DNA from: Anniella stebbinsi
Lineage: Eukaryota; Chordata; Lepidosauria; Squamata; Anniellidae
DNA: 64,000 nucleotides
Assembly (NCBI GenBank): GCA_029215795.1
Contig: JARDYH010000007.1
Span: 22,331,263-22,395,262, forward strand
Direction: 5' to 3'
Below are positions 23,401 through 34,396 of the stretch, piece by piece. Each line of letters opens with the position of its first letter. Position 1 is the stretch's first letter. A program made the position numbers and the translations under genes. The notes beneath the pieces are model-generated. The model saw only the letters and a program-made list of their open reading frames with translations. It made no database searches and was not told where the DNA came from.

Positions 23401-24142
23401 TTTAGCTTCTTTAAAATTCTTTTTTAATTTAATATCTATATTCACCAATGCATGATCTGTGACCTTTATAAGTCCTATATCACTCTTTATTATTTTGGAA
23501 ATCAAGTCCTTTGATACAAACACATGATCAATCCTAGAATAGGTCTTATACTTCGCAGAGTAAAAAGTAAATTTTCTTTCATCTCCATTCATTACTCTCC
23601 ACACATCTATCATTTCATTTTCATTCATGATCTTGCTCAGGCCCGTAATAGCATTGTGTCTTTCATCTGTCGTGGGGTTAGACTTATCTTTTTGTTTATT
23701 TAATACCATATTGAAATCTCCCACTATTATTATATTCCCCTTTCGAATTTCCTCCATTTCCACCAGAATTTTTTTAAAAAAATTCAATCTGATTTTCATT
23801 AGGCGCATAAACATTAACTAATGTGTATTCTTCTTCCCCCACTAATCCTTGTAATATTAAACATCTTCCCTTATCGTCTTTTTTAATTTTCTCAGTTTTA
23901 AATCCACATTTTTTTGATATAATTATTGCCACCCTCCTCGATTTTGAAGTTCCATAGGCCTTTTCATAAATAACCGACCATCTCAATTTAAGCTCATTTG
24001 TTCCTTCTTTTGAGTGATGTGTTTCTTGAATAAATATTATATCCGCACCATCCTTATTCAATAATGTTTCCACTCGTTTCCTTTTAATTACCGATCCTAG
24101 CCCATTAACATTCAATGTTGTAACTCTCAATTTACCCTCCAT
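20410..24142 (-). pseudogene. L1 ORF2 (endonuclease-reverse transcriptase), disrupted
   Basis: ORF2 proteins nick the target DNA and reverse-transcribe the L1 RNA. The span is 3733 nt, about 1244 codons, a normal ORF2 length. From the N-terminus: an APE-type endonuclease (TLNVNG, FIQET, then NVYAPN; GDFN, SRIDHVFVS and TDHA after a frameshift); a linker; reverse transcriptase (PKTDKE, DIFKAFD, GTRQGCPLSP, FADD); and a C-terminal Cys/His motif (CWRGCQEVGTYFHMWWTC). The frame is lost at four or more places: A7/T7 at 23769-23782, T8 at 23347-23354, near 22975, a C run at 22739-22745 and T11 at 22374-22384. There is one in-frame TAG near 22905. Catalytic motifs are otherwise preserved. Confidence 0.93.
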
Positions 24143-24186
24143 ATTTTAAGTTGCATTGCCCTTTGCCGATCCCTTATTGTGACACA

Positions 24187-24218
24187 TACCCTTCTTCCCC
24201 CTCCCCCCTCCCCCCCAC
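24187..24218 (-). other. G-rich polypurine tract in the L1 inter-ORF spacer
   Basis: The plus strand reads CTTCTTCCCCCTCCCCCC and similar, so the L1 sense strand has several G5-G7 runs between ORF1 and ORF2. Four close G runs could form a G-quadruplex; this is inference. Confidence 0.7.
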
Positions 24219-24425
24219 AAAAACAACCCCAACAATAACTTTTACTTCCCCCCACATTTCTCCAGGATTAAACCTGATCATGGCTTCTTCAAACCCCATG
24301 GGGCGGGGAGGCGACCTCACAGCCACTGGTCAGGAATAGATCTTCCCTCCCGGTCTCTTCTTATTACATCCCTTGTTCCGTTGTTATCCTTCATTTCTGT
24401 TAACTTCCAACTCTTTTCCAATCAT

Positions 24426-25388
24426 TTACTGTGAACCTCCTACTGCTCCCAATTCTTCTCCTTGACCTTTTTTCTCCCGCTGACTTGAATCTTCTTCAGC
24501 CAGTAATCCCAGTTGGTTCAGCAACTCCATTCCTTGTTCCAAAGATGTTATTTTGTAAAATTTTCTCTGAAATGTAAATTTCAAAAAAGCTGGATATCCC
24601 CAGCTGTACTTAATCTCATTCTTAATAAGAATTTCTGTGCAGGTCTTAACTTCTCTTCTCCAATTAATTGTTTGTGAGCATAAGTCATTATAAACTTGTA
24701 TTGGAGTTCCTTGATAGTTCAAGTGCCCAGTCATTCTTGCTTTTATCATAATCTGTTCTTTTTTGTAGTAATTTACAAATTTCACCACGATATCCCTTGG
24801 TCTTTCTCCTCTCATCCTGTAGGAAATCCTGTGGACCCGTTCAATATCTTGTTCCTGCCAATCCATATCTGGTGCCAATTGTTTAATCCAATCCATAATT
24901 TTCCCTCTCAAGATCCTTGGATTCTCTGCTGCAGCTTCTGGAAAAAAATTAATCCTAATATTGGCTCTTCTTTCTTGATCTTGAAGTGCTATCAATCTTA
25001 AGTCCATTTGCTGGGTTTTTATAATTTGAGCCTGCAGTTTGCCTGTACACTGTTCAGTTGCAACCTGCACTTGTTTAATCTTTGAATCCATTATTTTAAG
25101 ATCTTCTCTGACCGCTTTAAACTCTGTCTCAATTTTCTTAGCCAGCTTATCAAGCTCCCTTGTCATCTCCTCCTTCAAATCTTTAACCAAAGCTTGGTTA
25201 TTTTGAATCATCATGTTTTGGAAGGCTTCGAACATCTCCCCCACAGACAGCTGTGAATCTCCAAACACAGTTTTGGTCTCCTTGGGAACAGCTCCCTCCT
25301 TCCTCTGCATCCCATTTTCTGTTTGTAACAATTCTGAACTTCCTGTCTTTTTGCCCCCACCTTTCTGAGGACTGAGTTTTTTAGACAT
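24426..25388 (-). CDS. L1 ORF1 protein (RNA-binding chaperone), intact
   Basis: The 320-residue open frame has the layout of L1 ORF1p. A charged N-terminus (1-48) is followed by a coiled coil (about 50-138, heptad-like, with LKEEMTRELDKLAKKIE). Then comes the RRM-like domain starting at RRANIRINFFPE (140-151) with IERVHRI and RPRDIVVKFVNYYKKEQI. The C-terminal domain (about 222-296) includes WGYPAFLKFTFQRKFYKI. ORF1p trimerises, coats L1 RNA and is needed for retrotransposition. The ATG is the first in the frame after the 5' UTR. No frameshift or stop is seen, in contrast to ORF2. It is a transposon gene, not a host gene. Confidence 0.93.
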   Translation of the reverse strand: MSKKLSPQKGGGKKTGSSELLQTENGMQRKEGAVPKETKTVFGDSQLSVGEMFEAFQNMMIQNNQALVKDLKEEMTRELDKLAKKIETEFKAVREDLKIMDSKIKQVQVATEQCTGKLQAQIIKTQQMDLRLIALQDQERRANIRINFFPEAAAENPRILRGKIMDWIKQLAPDMDWQEQDIERVHRISYRMRGERPRDIVVKFVNYYKKEQIMIKARMTGHLNYQGTPIQVYNDLCSQTINWRREVKTCTEILIKNEIKYSWGYPAFLKFTFQRKFYKITSLEQGMELLNQLGLLAEEDSSQREKKGQGEELGAVGGSQ

Positions 25389-25666
25389 TTTTTTCTTTTT
25401 CCAAAGGAATCCTGCTTAAACGGTTTAAGGAATTATCAGACGGAATTTTTTTTGCTCTAGACCACACAGGCAAATTTTTTTGTTTGATCTCTTTATTGCT
25501 CTTCGACATTTGGCATCCAGCCAATTTTTTTCTCAAGAGCTGGATCAGGCTTATCTTTTCTGCAAATAGCTCAATTCTTCGCTAGCCTTATGCTGCCATG
25601 TTTCCAACATAAATCAGAGTTTTTTACTTACAGATTCGATTCCATTTCAAAGGGATTTCTGCTTTT
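25389..25666 (-). promoter_or_regulatory. L1 5' UTR / probable internal promoter
   Basis: The 278 bp between the 5' insertion boundary and the ORF1 ATG are where L1s carry their internal promoter. The sense strand has GGAAACATGGCAGCATAAGG about 65 bp from the 5' end, with a GCCAT core (YY1-like) on the opposite strand. Promoter activity is inferred from position. No monomer repeats or CpG clustering are visible. Confidence 0.55.
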
Positions 25667-25681
25667 GGTGGAACTATTGTT
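25667..25681. repeat. L1 target-site duplication, right copy
   Basis: GGTGGAACTATTGTT matches 20146-20160 at 14 of 15 bases. Confidence 0.9.
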
Positions 25682-27256
25682 GGTGGCAGTTCATCTGATC
25701 CAGTATGTGGTGGCATCCAACCTGTTCTGAATGGATTGTACTCCATTTGAAGTATTGGATATGCATTTTTTGTTTACTATTCACATTTTCACTTATAAAA
25801 TGGCTTTGTGAAATGCAGCACTTTGTGGTAGACTAGACTGGGGCATCAAATTTGTGGTTCCTCCTGGACAGAGATAGTGTGGCTGTTCTGATTCATGTTG
25901 AACATCATCAGCTGGCAGGGGGAGAGGAAATTGTGTTTCCTTACCATTGTTTCCCCCCACTTCTGTCCCACAATACTTCCTCTTTCTTTACACGGGGAAG
26001 AAAGAAGAAGTAAACAATGAGCAAAAGGGACAAGAGACACACAGGAGGTGGACTGTGTCATCAAAAGGAACTGCGGAAAAATATGAGTGCTCAGTAACGA
26101 ATGTGTGATAAAATGCTCGTCTGATGTTTTTGTATTGTGTGACATCCCATTTGGGCTGCTGCAATGCATTGGGACAATGTCTTGGGTGTTTGGGACATGA
26201 GATATGACCTATGTCTATGATGGTGCCCAGATTATGGGACTGGAGAGCTGAATTGGTTGCCTTACTTTTAAGTTCCAGAAATGCTAATACTTTTTTATTC
26301 TATCAATACTCTACTGTAGTTTACACAGAAATCCTAATGTGTATCTTGTGAAGGGAAAGGTCTGTGATGAAGGAACCAACACTTTCTAAGCCCTGACAGA
26401 ACATACTAGCCAGGAAAGATGAAAGGTGTTCCCCTCCCTTTCTCCTCCCATTGGCTCCAATGACACTCCTTAGCAGTTAGGCTGTGTGTCCGCGAGTGGG
26501 AAGAGGCAAGTGGGGCAGGGGCAGCCCCTATGATGGAGAATGGCAGTAAGGATGTAGGTACACACCAATATTTAAGGTGGTCATGCTCCTGCCTATGCCT
26601 CTTCTTGGCCTGACACACTTCCTGCCCACCTGCCATAGTAAGGAATTAGCCAGTTTCCCAGTTTGTTTTGGAGGTTGAGTTTTTGCATAATTCCGAATTG
26701 GTTGTGAAAATGTCTTCTTTCATCTGTAACTTACTGCTTTGACATGGGTGGAGATATTTATTGGGCAGATTGGCTTTATTGGGTGATACTGGGCAGGCCC
26801 TGCTCAACCTATCTTACTATCTGATGCACGAATAGTCTGCCTAATGAGAAGGCTGACCCTGAGGTGGAGTGACCTGAGCTAGTTTTCCCACCATGGTTGA
26901 AATAGCTGCAGCAGATGGGAGGAGACCAGTAAAGCAGAGGAGGTACACAGAGAGAAAACAAACCTGAGAAGGAGAAGGTGGAGCAACCAAACTAGTTTCC
27001 CCCCTACACCATTGCTATTTGCAGGCCTGTTAGTCATTCCTGTGATCCCAGCATCAAGGTAGAGAAGAAGCTGGTTGTTGGACCAGCAATGGTTGGACAT
27101 AGCTGTAGCAGCCAAGTCACTCCGTTAGCTGGAAGATTTGGCAAGAAGAGAGAGATAAATGGCAGAGTGACCTGCACAAGGTTTCCATTGCTGCTGTCAC
27201 CAGTGGGGCCCAGGAGCCCAATGCCAAAACCCATAAAGCACCCATTCTAGAGGGGC
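25682..27256. other. Stretch without gene; small hairpin
   Basis: A hairpin lies at about 25976-26015 (TACTTCCTCTTTCTT / AAGAAAGAAGAAGTA). Related words occur at 43040-43110 (CATCAGATGAGCATTTTC) and 49713-49760, which hints at an old MITE family. Frames at 26406-26636 and 26879-27234 show no domain. Confidence 0.4.
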
Positions 27257-27264
27257 ATCACAAG
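27257..27264. repeat. hAT target-site duplication, left copy
   Basis: ATCACAAG is repeated exactly at 29120-29127. Confidence 0.85.
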
Positions 27265-27485
27265 CAGGGCCATGCAGAGGGGGGCCAGTGGGGCCAGTTG
27301 GCCTGGGGCCCATGTTTTTGAGGGGGCACTCCGATGAGGAGGTCCCCCCCCAGCTTACATTACTGCTTCCATAGTGTAAGTGGCCCATTGAGAAGCGAGG
27401 ATCCCGCCTTGCGGAAACAGCACAGAAGCCGGCTGTCATGAAATTCTGAATGTGAAGAAATGATGTCTTACGTCTTGAATAAAAG

Positions 27486-28947
27486 CACGTCATGGCCTTC
27501 CAACTCCAGCGACTCCTGGATGAGATGAATTATCTAGATCCATTTCAATCTAGCTTCAGAACTGGTTATGGAACAGAAACAGCTTTGGTCGCCTTGGTGG
27601 ATGACCCACGCCGGGAACTGGACAGGGGGAGTGTGTCCCTATTAGTTCTGCTGGACCTCTCAGGGGCATTTGATACCATCAACCGTGTTATCCTCCTGGG
27701 CCACCTCACTGTGATGGGACTTGGAGGCTCTGTTTTACAGTGGCTCCATTCCTTCCTGGAGGGGCGGGCCCAGAAGGTGGTGCAGGGGGACTTCTGTTCA
27801 ACTCCTTGGCCATTGGCCTGTGGAGTCCCTCAGGGTTCTGTTTTGTCCCCCATGCTATTTAATATATACATGAATCCATTGGGAGAGGTTGTCTGGAGTT
27901 TTGGGGTGCAGTGCCACCAGTACGCTGATGACACCCAACTCTCCTTCTCCTTTCCACCCGATTCCAAGGAAGCTATTTTGGTCCTAAACCAGTGTCTGTC
28001 AGCAGCAATGGACTGGATGAGGGCCAACAAATTGAAGCTTAATCTAGACAAGACAGTGTTGCTCCTGGTCAGTCAAAAGGCAGAATAGGGATTCAGCTTT
28101 TGTTGGATGGGGTTACGCTCCCCCTGAAGACACAGGTTCGCAGCTTCAGTGTACTCCTGGATTCAGTCCTGAGCCTGGATGCCCAGGTCTCAGCGGTGGC
28201 CAGGAGAGCATTTGCACAGTTAAAGCTTGTGCGCCAGCTGTGCCCGTTCCTTGAGATGTCGGACCTGGCCACGGTGACACATCTCTTAGTTGCATCCTGT
28301 TTGGATTACTGTAATGTGCTCTACATGGGGCTGCCTTTGAAGAGTGTTCGGAAACTTCAGCTGGTTCAAAGAGCTGCAGCCAGATTGTTGACCGGGGCTG
28401 GCTACAGGAAGCATACAACTCCCCTGTTAAAACAGATCCGCTGGCTTCCAGTCTGTTTCCAGGCACAATTCAAAGTGCTGATTATGACCTACAAAGCCTT
28501 ATATGGCTCGAGTCCAGGATATCTGAAAGACCATATTCTTCTTTATGAGCCTGCCCATCCCCTGAGGTCTTCAGGGGAGGCCCTTCTATCCATCCCACCA
28601 CCATCACAGGCACGCCTGGTGGGAACGAGTGAGAGGGCCTTCTCAGTGGCTGCCCCGGGGCTCTGGAACTCCCTTCCCAGGGAGGCTAGACTGGCTCCCT
28701 ACTTGGTGTGCTTTCGGAGGCAGGCTAAAACTTTTCTGTTTCAGCAGGTCTTTGGGGAGTAGCTTAGACCTTTGTGGATGTACTGCTTATAGTTTGGATT
28801 TTTTTTTAATTATATGTATTATGTTTAAAATATTTTAAAATTGTACTATGTTTAATAATATTTTTAATTTTTGTATATCACTATTTTAACTGTACGTGTT
28901 TTAATGTGTATGCCGCCTTGAGTCCCATTATTGGGAAAAAGGCAAGA

Positions 28948-28979
<32 letters not shown>
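27486..28979 (+). pseudogene. L2-clade LINE ORF2 fragment (reverse transcriptase to 3' end)
   Basis: Frame 27492-28088 carries reverse transcriptase motifs: FQSSFRTGYGTETAL, LVLLDLSGAFDTI, GVPQGSVLSPMLFNIYMNPL and the catalytic HQYADDTQL. A frameshift near 28085-28105 moves to frame 28100-28762. That frame has LKTQVRSFSVLLDS, SCLDYCNVLYMGLPLKSVRK, LLKQIRWLPVCFQAQFKVL, RAFSVAAPGLWNSLPREARL and the terminal FRRQAKTFLFQQVFG. A UTR and an (AAT)n tail end the copy. The 5' half (endonuclease) is missing, as usual for L2 copies. It encodes only a broken enzyme and is longer and better kept than other L2 ends here. Confidence 0.9.
28948..28979. repeat. (AAT)n tail of the L2 copy
   Basis: About 10 AAT units directly follow GGGAAAAAGGCAAGAA, the L2 3' end. 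Confidence 0.95.
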
Positions 28980-28981
<2 letters not shown>

Positions 28982-29119
28982 TGCTTCCCATTGCCTTTTT
29001 TAATAAATCGTTTTAGTTTGTATATGTATTTAGCACTGAATCAGTGCCACTGATTAAAAAAAATACTTAATGAGCAGTTTGAAATGGGCGACACACACAC
29101 ACTTCCCCACACGGCCCTG

Positions 29120-29127
29120 ATCACAAG
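29120..29127. repeat. hAT target-site duplication, right copy
   Basis: An exact repeat of ATCACAAG at 27257-27264. Confidence 0.85.
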
Positions 29128-31797
29128 GGGTCTGACAAATGCTTTAGGGGCTTTGGAAGGTGAACTGAAATGAACTGAAATGAATTCCTCATTCATCCTC
29201 ATTAGAAAGTAGCAAATTGATCAAATATAAAACATGCTTCTTCACAGGCCACATTTTTTCTTATCAAAGATGAGTGCCAATATAAAGTCTTGATTGTATA
29301 TTTCCTTTTATTCTCGTATTTAACAATATTGTATGCAGGTGGGTGTGGAGGATCTGCCATGTTCTGTAGGGGATGCAATCAATTGCCTAATGTATTATTT
29401 CAAAATATATAGCTATATTTATAGTGTAGCGACTAATATATAGTAGCCAGAGAAAGGCGTATGTGGAAAAGCCAAAATTCTTTCCGTAACAAATTCAGGT
29501 TCTTAAAATTGTTAGTCTTATGAGGGCAAGCTATGGAGGATAGATTAAAATGCCTGCTTCCCTATGATTTTTGCAAAATAGACCTTGGCAAGTATAGATC
29601 TGTCAAATATTGCAACTTAGTTTGGTATTATATGCCAGGAAAATAGCAATATAGCATTACTTTCCAATATTGCTGAACTTCAGGAAACATTTGAAAAAGC
29701 ATCAAGGAGTAGAGTTCAAATAAAATCTAAGCATCTTAGATATGAAGGAACCTATGATGACATAATGTTTGAGACTGGTATTTCTCTTTTTATTAATTCT
29801 TCTTGAAACCCTTCCCCTATATGATTCCTTTTGCTCCAGTTTATTGTGTCAACTTTCCATGTACTTCCAAAAGCCTTATGAGGATATACCCTCTTAATTT
29901 GAAGATGCACCAGAACTTATTTATAGAGATAAACTTGCTTTGGTATCAGCCTTGATTCTAACCTTTCTAGATACCATTTTCACTACAAAAATATTAACTT
30001 CTGCTTTAACATTTACATCTGCATACAATAATTTACATTCTAGTGTCTGCTACCAGCTAGGATATAGGGTAGACTGGTGTTCCCTTTTTCTAAAGGCAGT
30101 CCTCTATTTGAAAGGCTAATGGAGGACTGTCCTATATTCTGAAGACATCCTCTATTTGAAGAACTATCCAGTCCAGTTCCGGTTTAAAGACACATGAATA
30201 GTTCCTGAACAGCTGGCTGAGCAAGGCACACTGGTCACCTGTTCAAAGTCTTCCACACTATGGTGTGATGTACTGTATTACTATTGAAATTATGTAATTA
30301 TTTCTAAATATTCATCTATGCATATATATTAGCATATGGGCATTTTATGTAAATTGTTGTCCTGTTGCACCCGCTGTTTTGGTGATTCAAGGGCCAATTG
30401 GAGGCTATGTCTCTTGCTTCTCAAGAAGAATACCATGACGAAGGGGGAAAGGATCAGGTGGTGCAGCTGATCCAGAGTTTGCTTTTCTCTCCCCTCTCCA
30501 TTCCTTTCACTCCATCTTTTGTAATGTGTCTATTCTGAATCTGCAGGCTTTTTTAAAAAATATATGTACAGGACTTGCTGAATAAATAATAATTTAAAGG
30601 AAGTTATATTACCCCCATCTTCTGGTGATGGCCATTAGCTTAGATGAGATTTCAGGCAGACAAATTCATAGTAAATTGGTCTGTCGCTGGATATGGATAA
30701 TGGCAGAGATGCATAGCTGTGGCTGAGCAGTATGTTACCAATTCTTACATGGTACACGTGAGCAACAGTACTGGGATATCACCGTCTGCCTGGGAGCTAA
30801 CCTAACCTCCTGGGGTTCTAGTCTAACCTGCTAGGATTCCCCAGGTGTCCGTGCTCTGTTTCCCCAGCCCCAGCCTATTTTACTCAACCTTTTGCTGGTT
30901 TCCCAATTTTGTACCCCTTTCCCTGCATTCTAGAAGGTTGAAATCCCTCTCCTAAGGCTTGATTAATCACAGTTGGAGCTTTAAACTACAATATACTGGC
31001 AGTTTGGTACCTCCCCTTTGGCCCTGCCCATTCTGCCATTGGCAATGACCATCAGTATCATGTGGCACCTAGGAGCTTTTCCAAGATGGAACCTGGCCAT
31101 CCAGTCTCAGAACTTCATTATTAATAATTCTTTCCTTCCAGGGATGGCATCAAGGATAGGCATGGTTACAGACAGTCCACACTCAACCAGGGGGACACAG
31201 TGTCCAAGAGCCCATGAAGGTTGGAAATTTCTGCCATTGATAGTCACAATGTCCCCCCATCATTGTTTATGTATTTACTTAGAATATAATACCTTTCTAC
31301 CAAAGCACTCAGAACAATTTATAGTTTAAAAACAATGGCTTACATTCTAAGAGAAATTACACAAAATGGTGGTGGGTGGTGAATGAGTGACAAGAGAAGA
31401 GAAAAATAAGCAAAATCAGGTCCCGATACTTCTTACCATAACCTAATCAAATTACACAATGGCGGGACGGCCACTTGTGAGGATATTCTTCACTTTGTTT
31501 TGCTTACTTAGTACAGAGATGTTATGAAGGGTTTACATAGATGGGGCTGTAGAGTTTTCTTAGTATGGCATAGGGGAGAGACGGCTTATGGGGTGCAGGG
31601 GAGTTGAAGGGAAAGAGAGGGGGATACTCAAGGGGATCTAAGGGATAGTACTTAGAAGTGGGGATAATGCTAGGGTCTAAGGGGAAAGTAGGGATACACA
31701 ACACAAATACATGGTATGTGAAGCTTATTATGAGTGAATGTGAACATTCTACCTCAAGTTCTTGAAGGAACCTCACCTACAATATTTGAGTCAAACC
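29128..31797. other. Long stretch without recognised gene
   Basis: A reversed LINE-type tail is suspected near 31265-31330. The block 30300-30400 (GTTTTGGTGAT and AT-rich words) resembles 52720-52815, so it may be a dispersed repeat. The frame 31018-31329 has no known domain. The rest appears unique. Confidence 0.4.
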
Positions 31798-31934
31798 AAG
31801 GCCAGATCTACACCAAGCAGGATATGACACTTTGAAAACGGTTTGAAAACTGTTTATGGAGTGTGTCCTGGGCCCCAACAGTTGTCACTACTGTTATAAA
31901 TTGTTTTAAAGCAGTAGTGTAGATCCTGCCTTTG
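31798..31934. mobile_element. Short MITE with GGCAGGATCTACAC-type ends
   Basis: The left end AAGGCCAGATCTACAC pairs with the minus-strand right end AAAGGCAGGATCTACAC. The interior (TTTGAAAACTG, GGAGTGTGTCCTGGGCCCC) is shared with 42371-42518 and, reversed, with 48626-48724. The end sequence also matches the fold-back at 611-1039. Confidence 0.65.
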
Positions 31935-31994
31935 TCTATTTCAGAAGAGTGTGCCTGAACATCTTATACCAGAGACCCTGGAATTTTAGCCTTC

Positions 31995-32033
<39 letters not shown>
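31995..32033. repeat. (GAT)n microsatellite
   Basis: About 13 GAT units; the poly-Met frame here is an artefact. Confidence 0.95.
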
Positions 32034-32034
<1 letters not shown>

Positions 32035-32329
32035 AAGCAAGAGATCATTCTGGGAAGAGATGAGCCAAATGTTTATTTCAACTGGGCTGTTGGAAGGGAT
32101 CTCTGTGTCTCATTTCACTCTCTGCTGAAGCCAGGTGGATGTAGGGGAGGGACCACATGTCAGTTGGTTTCAGCTGAACCGATGTAGGGGTCCTCACTGT
32201 CTCACCTCTTGTTCTGAGGCTGCCAAGTGCATCATGTTAGCACCATGCACATCTTACTTTGAACCCAGGCTTCTTAGCTTCAATAACCTCTCTGCTAGGC
32301 TACACGGAACACATTATACACATGTGCCA

Positions 32330-33030
32330 CCATGTCATCTGGCTTGCCTAGGTGCTGGGGGGCCATTGCAGGTGGGGGTAGAGTGAGACACAGCTTATCA
32401 CCATTGGATGGTGATAAGATGGTGCACTGGCTGGGGATGGGGCTGACAAGGCAGTATTAGCCTCTGAGGTCCCACCCTCAGCCTCTTTTGTTTGTGTCTC
32501 CCTGCCTCCCTCCCTGTAAGCAGTATGGGTCATCCTTTTGGGGCCTAAGTAGGAATTGTTGCCTCATAGTCTGATTGGCTGGGGCTGTGAGTCTTTTTAC
32601 CTACTTTATACTATAAGCAGGGTGAGAGTGTCTTAGGCAAATCTGATTAAAAATTTCTCAACTGTTAGGTTAATTGACACATTCATCTTAGGCTGGTAGC
32701 GGGACATGGTTAGGGACATCAAGGATGGTGAGCATTCTGATTCACTGTTTCTGTGATAGGTGATAACTGAGGCCTTTTGTGGAGGGTTTTGCAGCTAACC
32801 TCGCCCACCTGGTGTTTCATGGCCCAAGAGGGGGTGACAGGAGAAGGCCTCTCTTCACCAAAATCTCAGAGATGCCCCCGGCAGCCATGGAATGTTTTTG
32901 CCCAATAATGCCCAGATAGTTACTGGAGGAGTTTAGCTGCCCACCCAGTTATTCCTTTGCAGATCTGATTTCAATAAATGTGCCCCAATTTTAATACCAA
33001 ATGTACATGTCTCATCTCTTTACCCCTCCT
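32330..33030 (+). repeat. LTR-like repeat family S, copy 1
   Basis: It shares its order of blocks with 35862-36920, 48752-49545, 51330-52045 and 60434-61626. The blocks are a CTCCCTCCCTGTA..CAGTR block, AAGTAGGAATT, TTTTTACCTACTTTATACT, then CCTTTGCAGATC and AATAAATGTGCCCC (signal at 32973-32978). A TATA-like upstream motif, a polyadenylation signal and lack of coding sequence suggest a solo LTR or a small non-autonomous LTR element. No TG..CA ends or target duplication were fixed for this copy. Confidence 0.5.
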
Positions 33031-34396
33031 TCTTCCAGCTACAATGCACTCTGTAAAGGGGTGTTACTTTGCACTGCAATTGTCATCTATTGGTATTATT
33101 CAATGTGAAGCCCGGGTTGGGAATTTTCACCACGCACTAAAAATGTCCCTTGGCACTGCACTTCTCTCAACAGAAGATTAATAAGAAGGCTTTGCAGTGA
33201 AAAAATAGCCAAGCTAAAAATAAAGCAAGCCACATTTGAAGAAAATCAGGAGTTTGGATCTAACAAGGATTATAATGCCAAAGACCATGTAAAATGCTGG
33301 CAAGGTACAAGCAATCAATTCCACCGAGGAATTCAACTCCATTCTTGTGGTGATACTTTACATAGGTCAGGACTGATGCAATGCAACATTTCAAATGGAA
33401 TAAAGCAAGGTTATTGGCAGTCAATGAAGCCCAACACTGACAAAAGACGCAGCAACAGCATCTGCTGTCTTAGCAGATCTGAGAGAACCACCAGATATGT
33501 TGGCAATACTAGAAAAAGTGGGTACAAAGAAAGTGGCTTAACCATCCTTTCAACAACCTGGAATGTTCTGTCCAACCGAGGAAAGAAATAGCCATTAGAG
33601 GATTTAGAAGATTTTCCCCTTTCTGTTCCTTAATTGTTCTGTGGATTCTTGGTGCCCTGTCCTTGAATTTCTCTCCCCTAAATCCTGATTTAACTAGTAG
33701 AATTTCTAAAAATATTTTTTTTAGAAGTGGAGCAGTTTTCATTTCCTTCAGTTCATTTATGACCCCTTCCCCTGTGTCTGGTACATCACTGATGTGTACA
33801 TGCATGTGGGGGGGGGGGGGGAATCTGCAAAAATGTAAATCTTTACAAGATGTGTATGCTTCCATGCAGATTTGGTTTTGATATGGTATTTGATCAATGC
33901 ATACAGACAAAAGCAACTGATAAGGGAGGAATTGTAGTAAAATAAATAAGTAAATGACAAGGTGGAAGTATGAGGGGAAAGTGATGAGACCGTTGAGGAA
34001 TGCATCCTCTTGTATTGGGGTTGGATCCAGATTTACACTGGATTAAAAGCAGGGAAGGAAGTGGACTCCCCACCCCTTTATTCCCGTTACATCTCTCAGA
34101 AAACATTACATAGAGAATTGGGATACTCTGCTACACAGCTGTGAGCTGTGGTGTGTGTGGGGAGGTGGGTCCCCAAAATACTGGGCAGAAGAACTTTCCA
34201 GAGGTGAACCCTACCTCTTTTGGAGGTTCTCTTCCTCTCATAGAAGGCAGATCCTGGATCCATCCCTTTATCTGTCAATTCTGTGGAATTAAATCCTGTG
34301 CATGAGATTCTATGAGGGAGGCTAGAGCTTTTGAGCACTCCCACCAAAAAGTCAAATCTTACAGTTTGCGACTCCTTTGGAGGAGTTACACTAATA
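33031..34396. other. Stretch without gene; shared repeat block
   Basis: A G12 run is at 33810-33821. The word AGAAGGCAGATCCTGGATCC at 34243-34262 also occurs at 10612-10625, marking a dispersed repeat of unknown class. Frames at 33509-33916 show no domain. Confidence 0.4.

Larger units (their letters stand above)
20161..25666 (-). mobile_element. Near full-length L1 LINE, 5.5 kb
   Basis: Read on the minus strand the element has a 278-bp 5' UTR (25389-25666), ORF1 (24426-25388), a 283-bp inter-ORF spacer, a broken ORF2 (20410-24142) and a 249-bp 3' UTR with (TA)n and an A-rich end. A 15-bp target-site duplication with one mismatch brackets it exactly, so both ends are known and it is not 5'-truncated. 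L1s copy themselves by target-primed reverse transcription. The single mismatch in the duplication and the modest ORF2 damage suggest a fairly recent insertion. Confidence 0.93.
27265..29119. mobile_element. hAT-like element carrying an L2 LINE segment
   Basis: The element starts CAGGGCCATGCAG and ends with the inverse of CAGGGCCGTGTGG, giving terminal inverted repeats of about 10 bp. A perfect 8-bp duplication (ATCACAAG) brackets 1855 bp, which is the hAT signature. No hAT transposase is visible. The interior is occupied by a 1.5-kb L2 reverse-transcriptase segment (27486-28979), flanked by about 220 bp and 140 bp of element-specific sequence. Either the L2 inserted into a roughly 360-bp MITE, or the LINE segment was already aboard when the element moved. 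Confidence 0.8.

Noticed and set aside
31996..32187. Frame beginning with poly-Met
   Set aside because: Created by the (GAT)n microsatellite.
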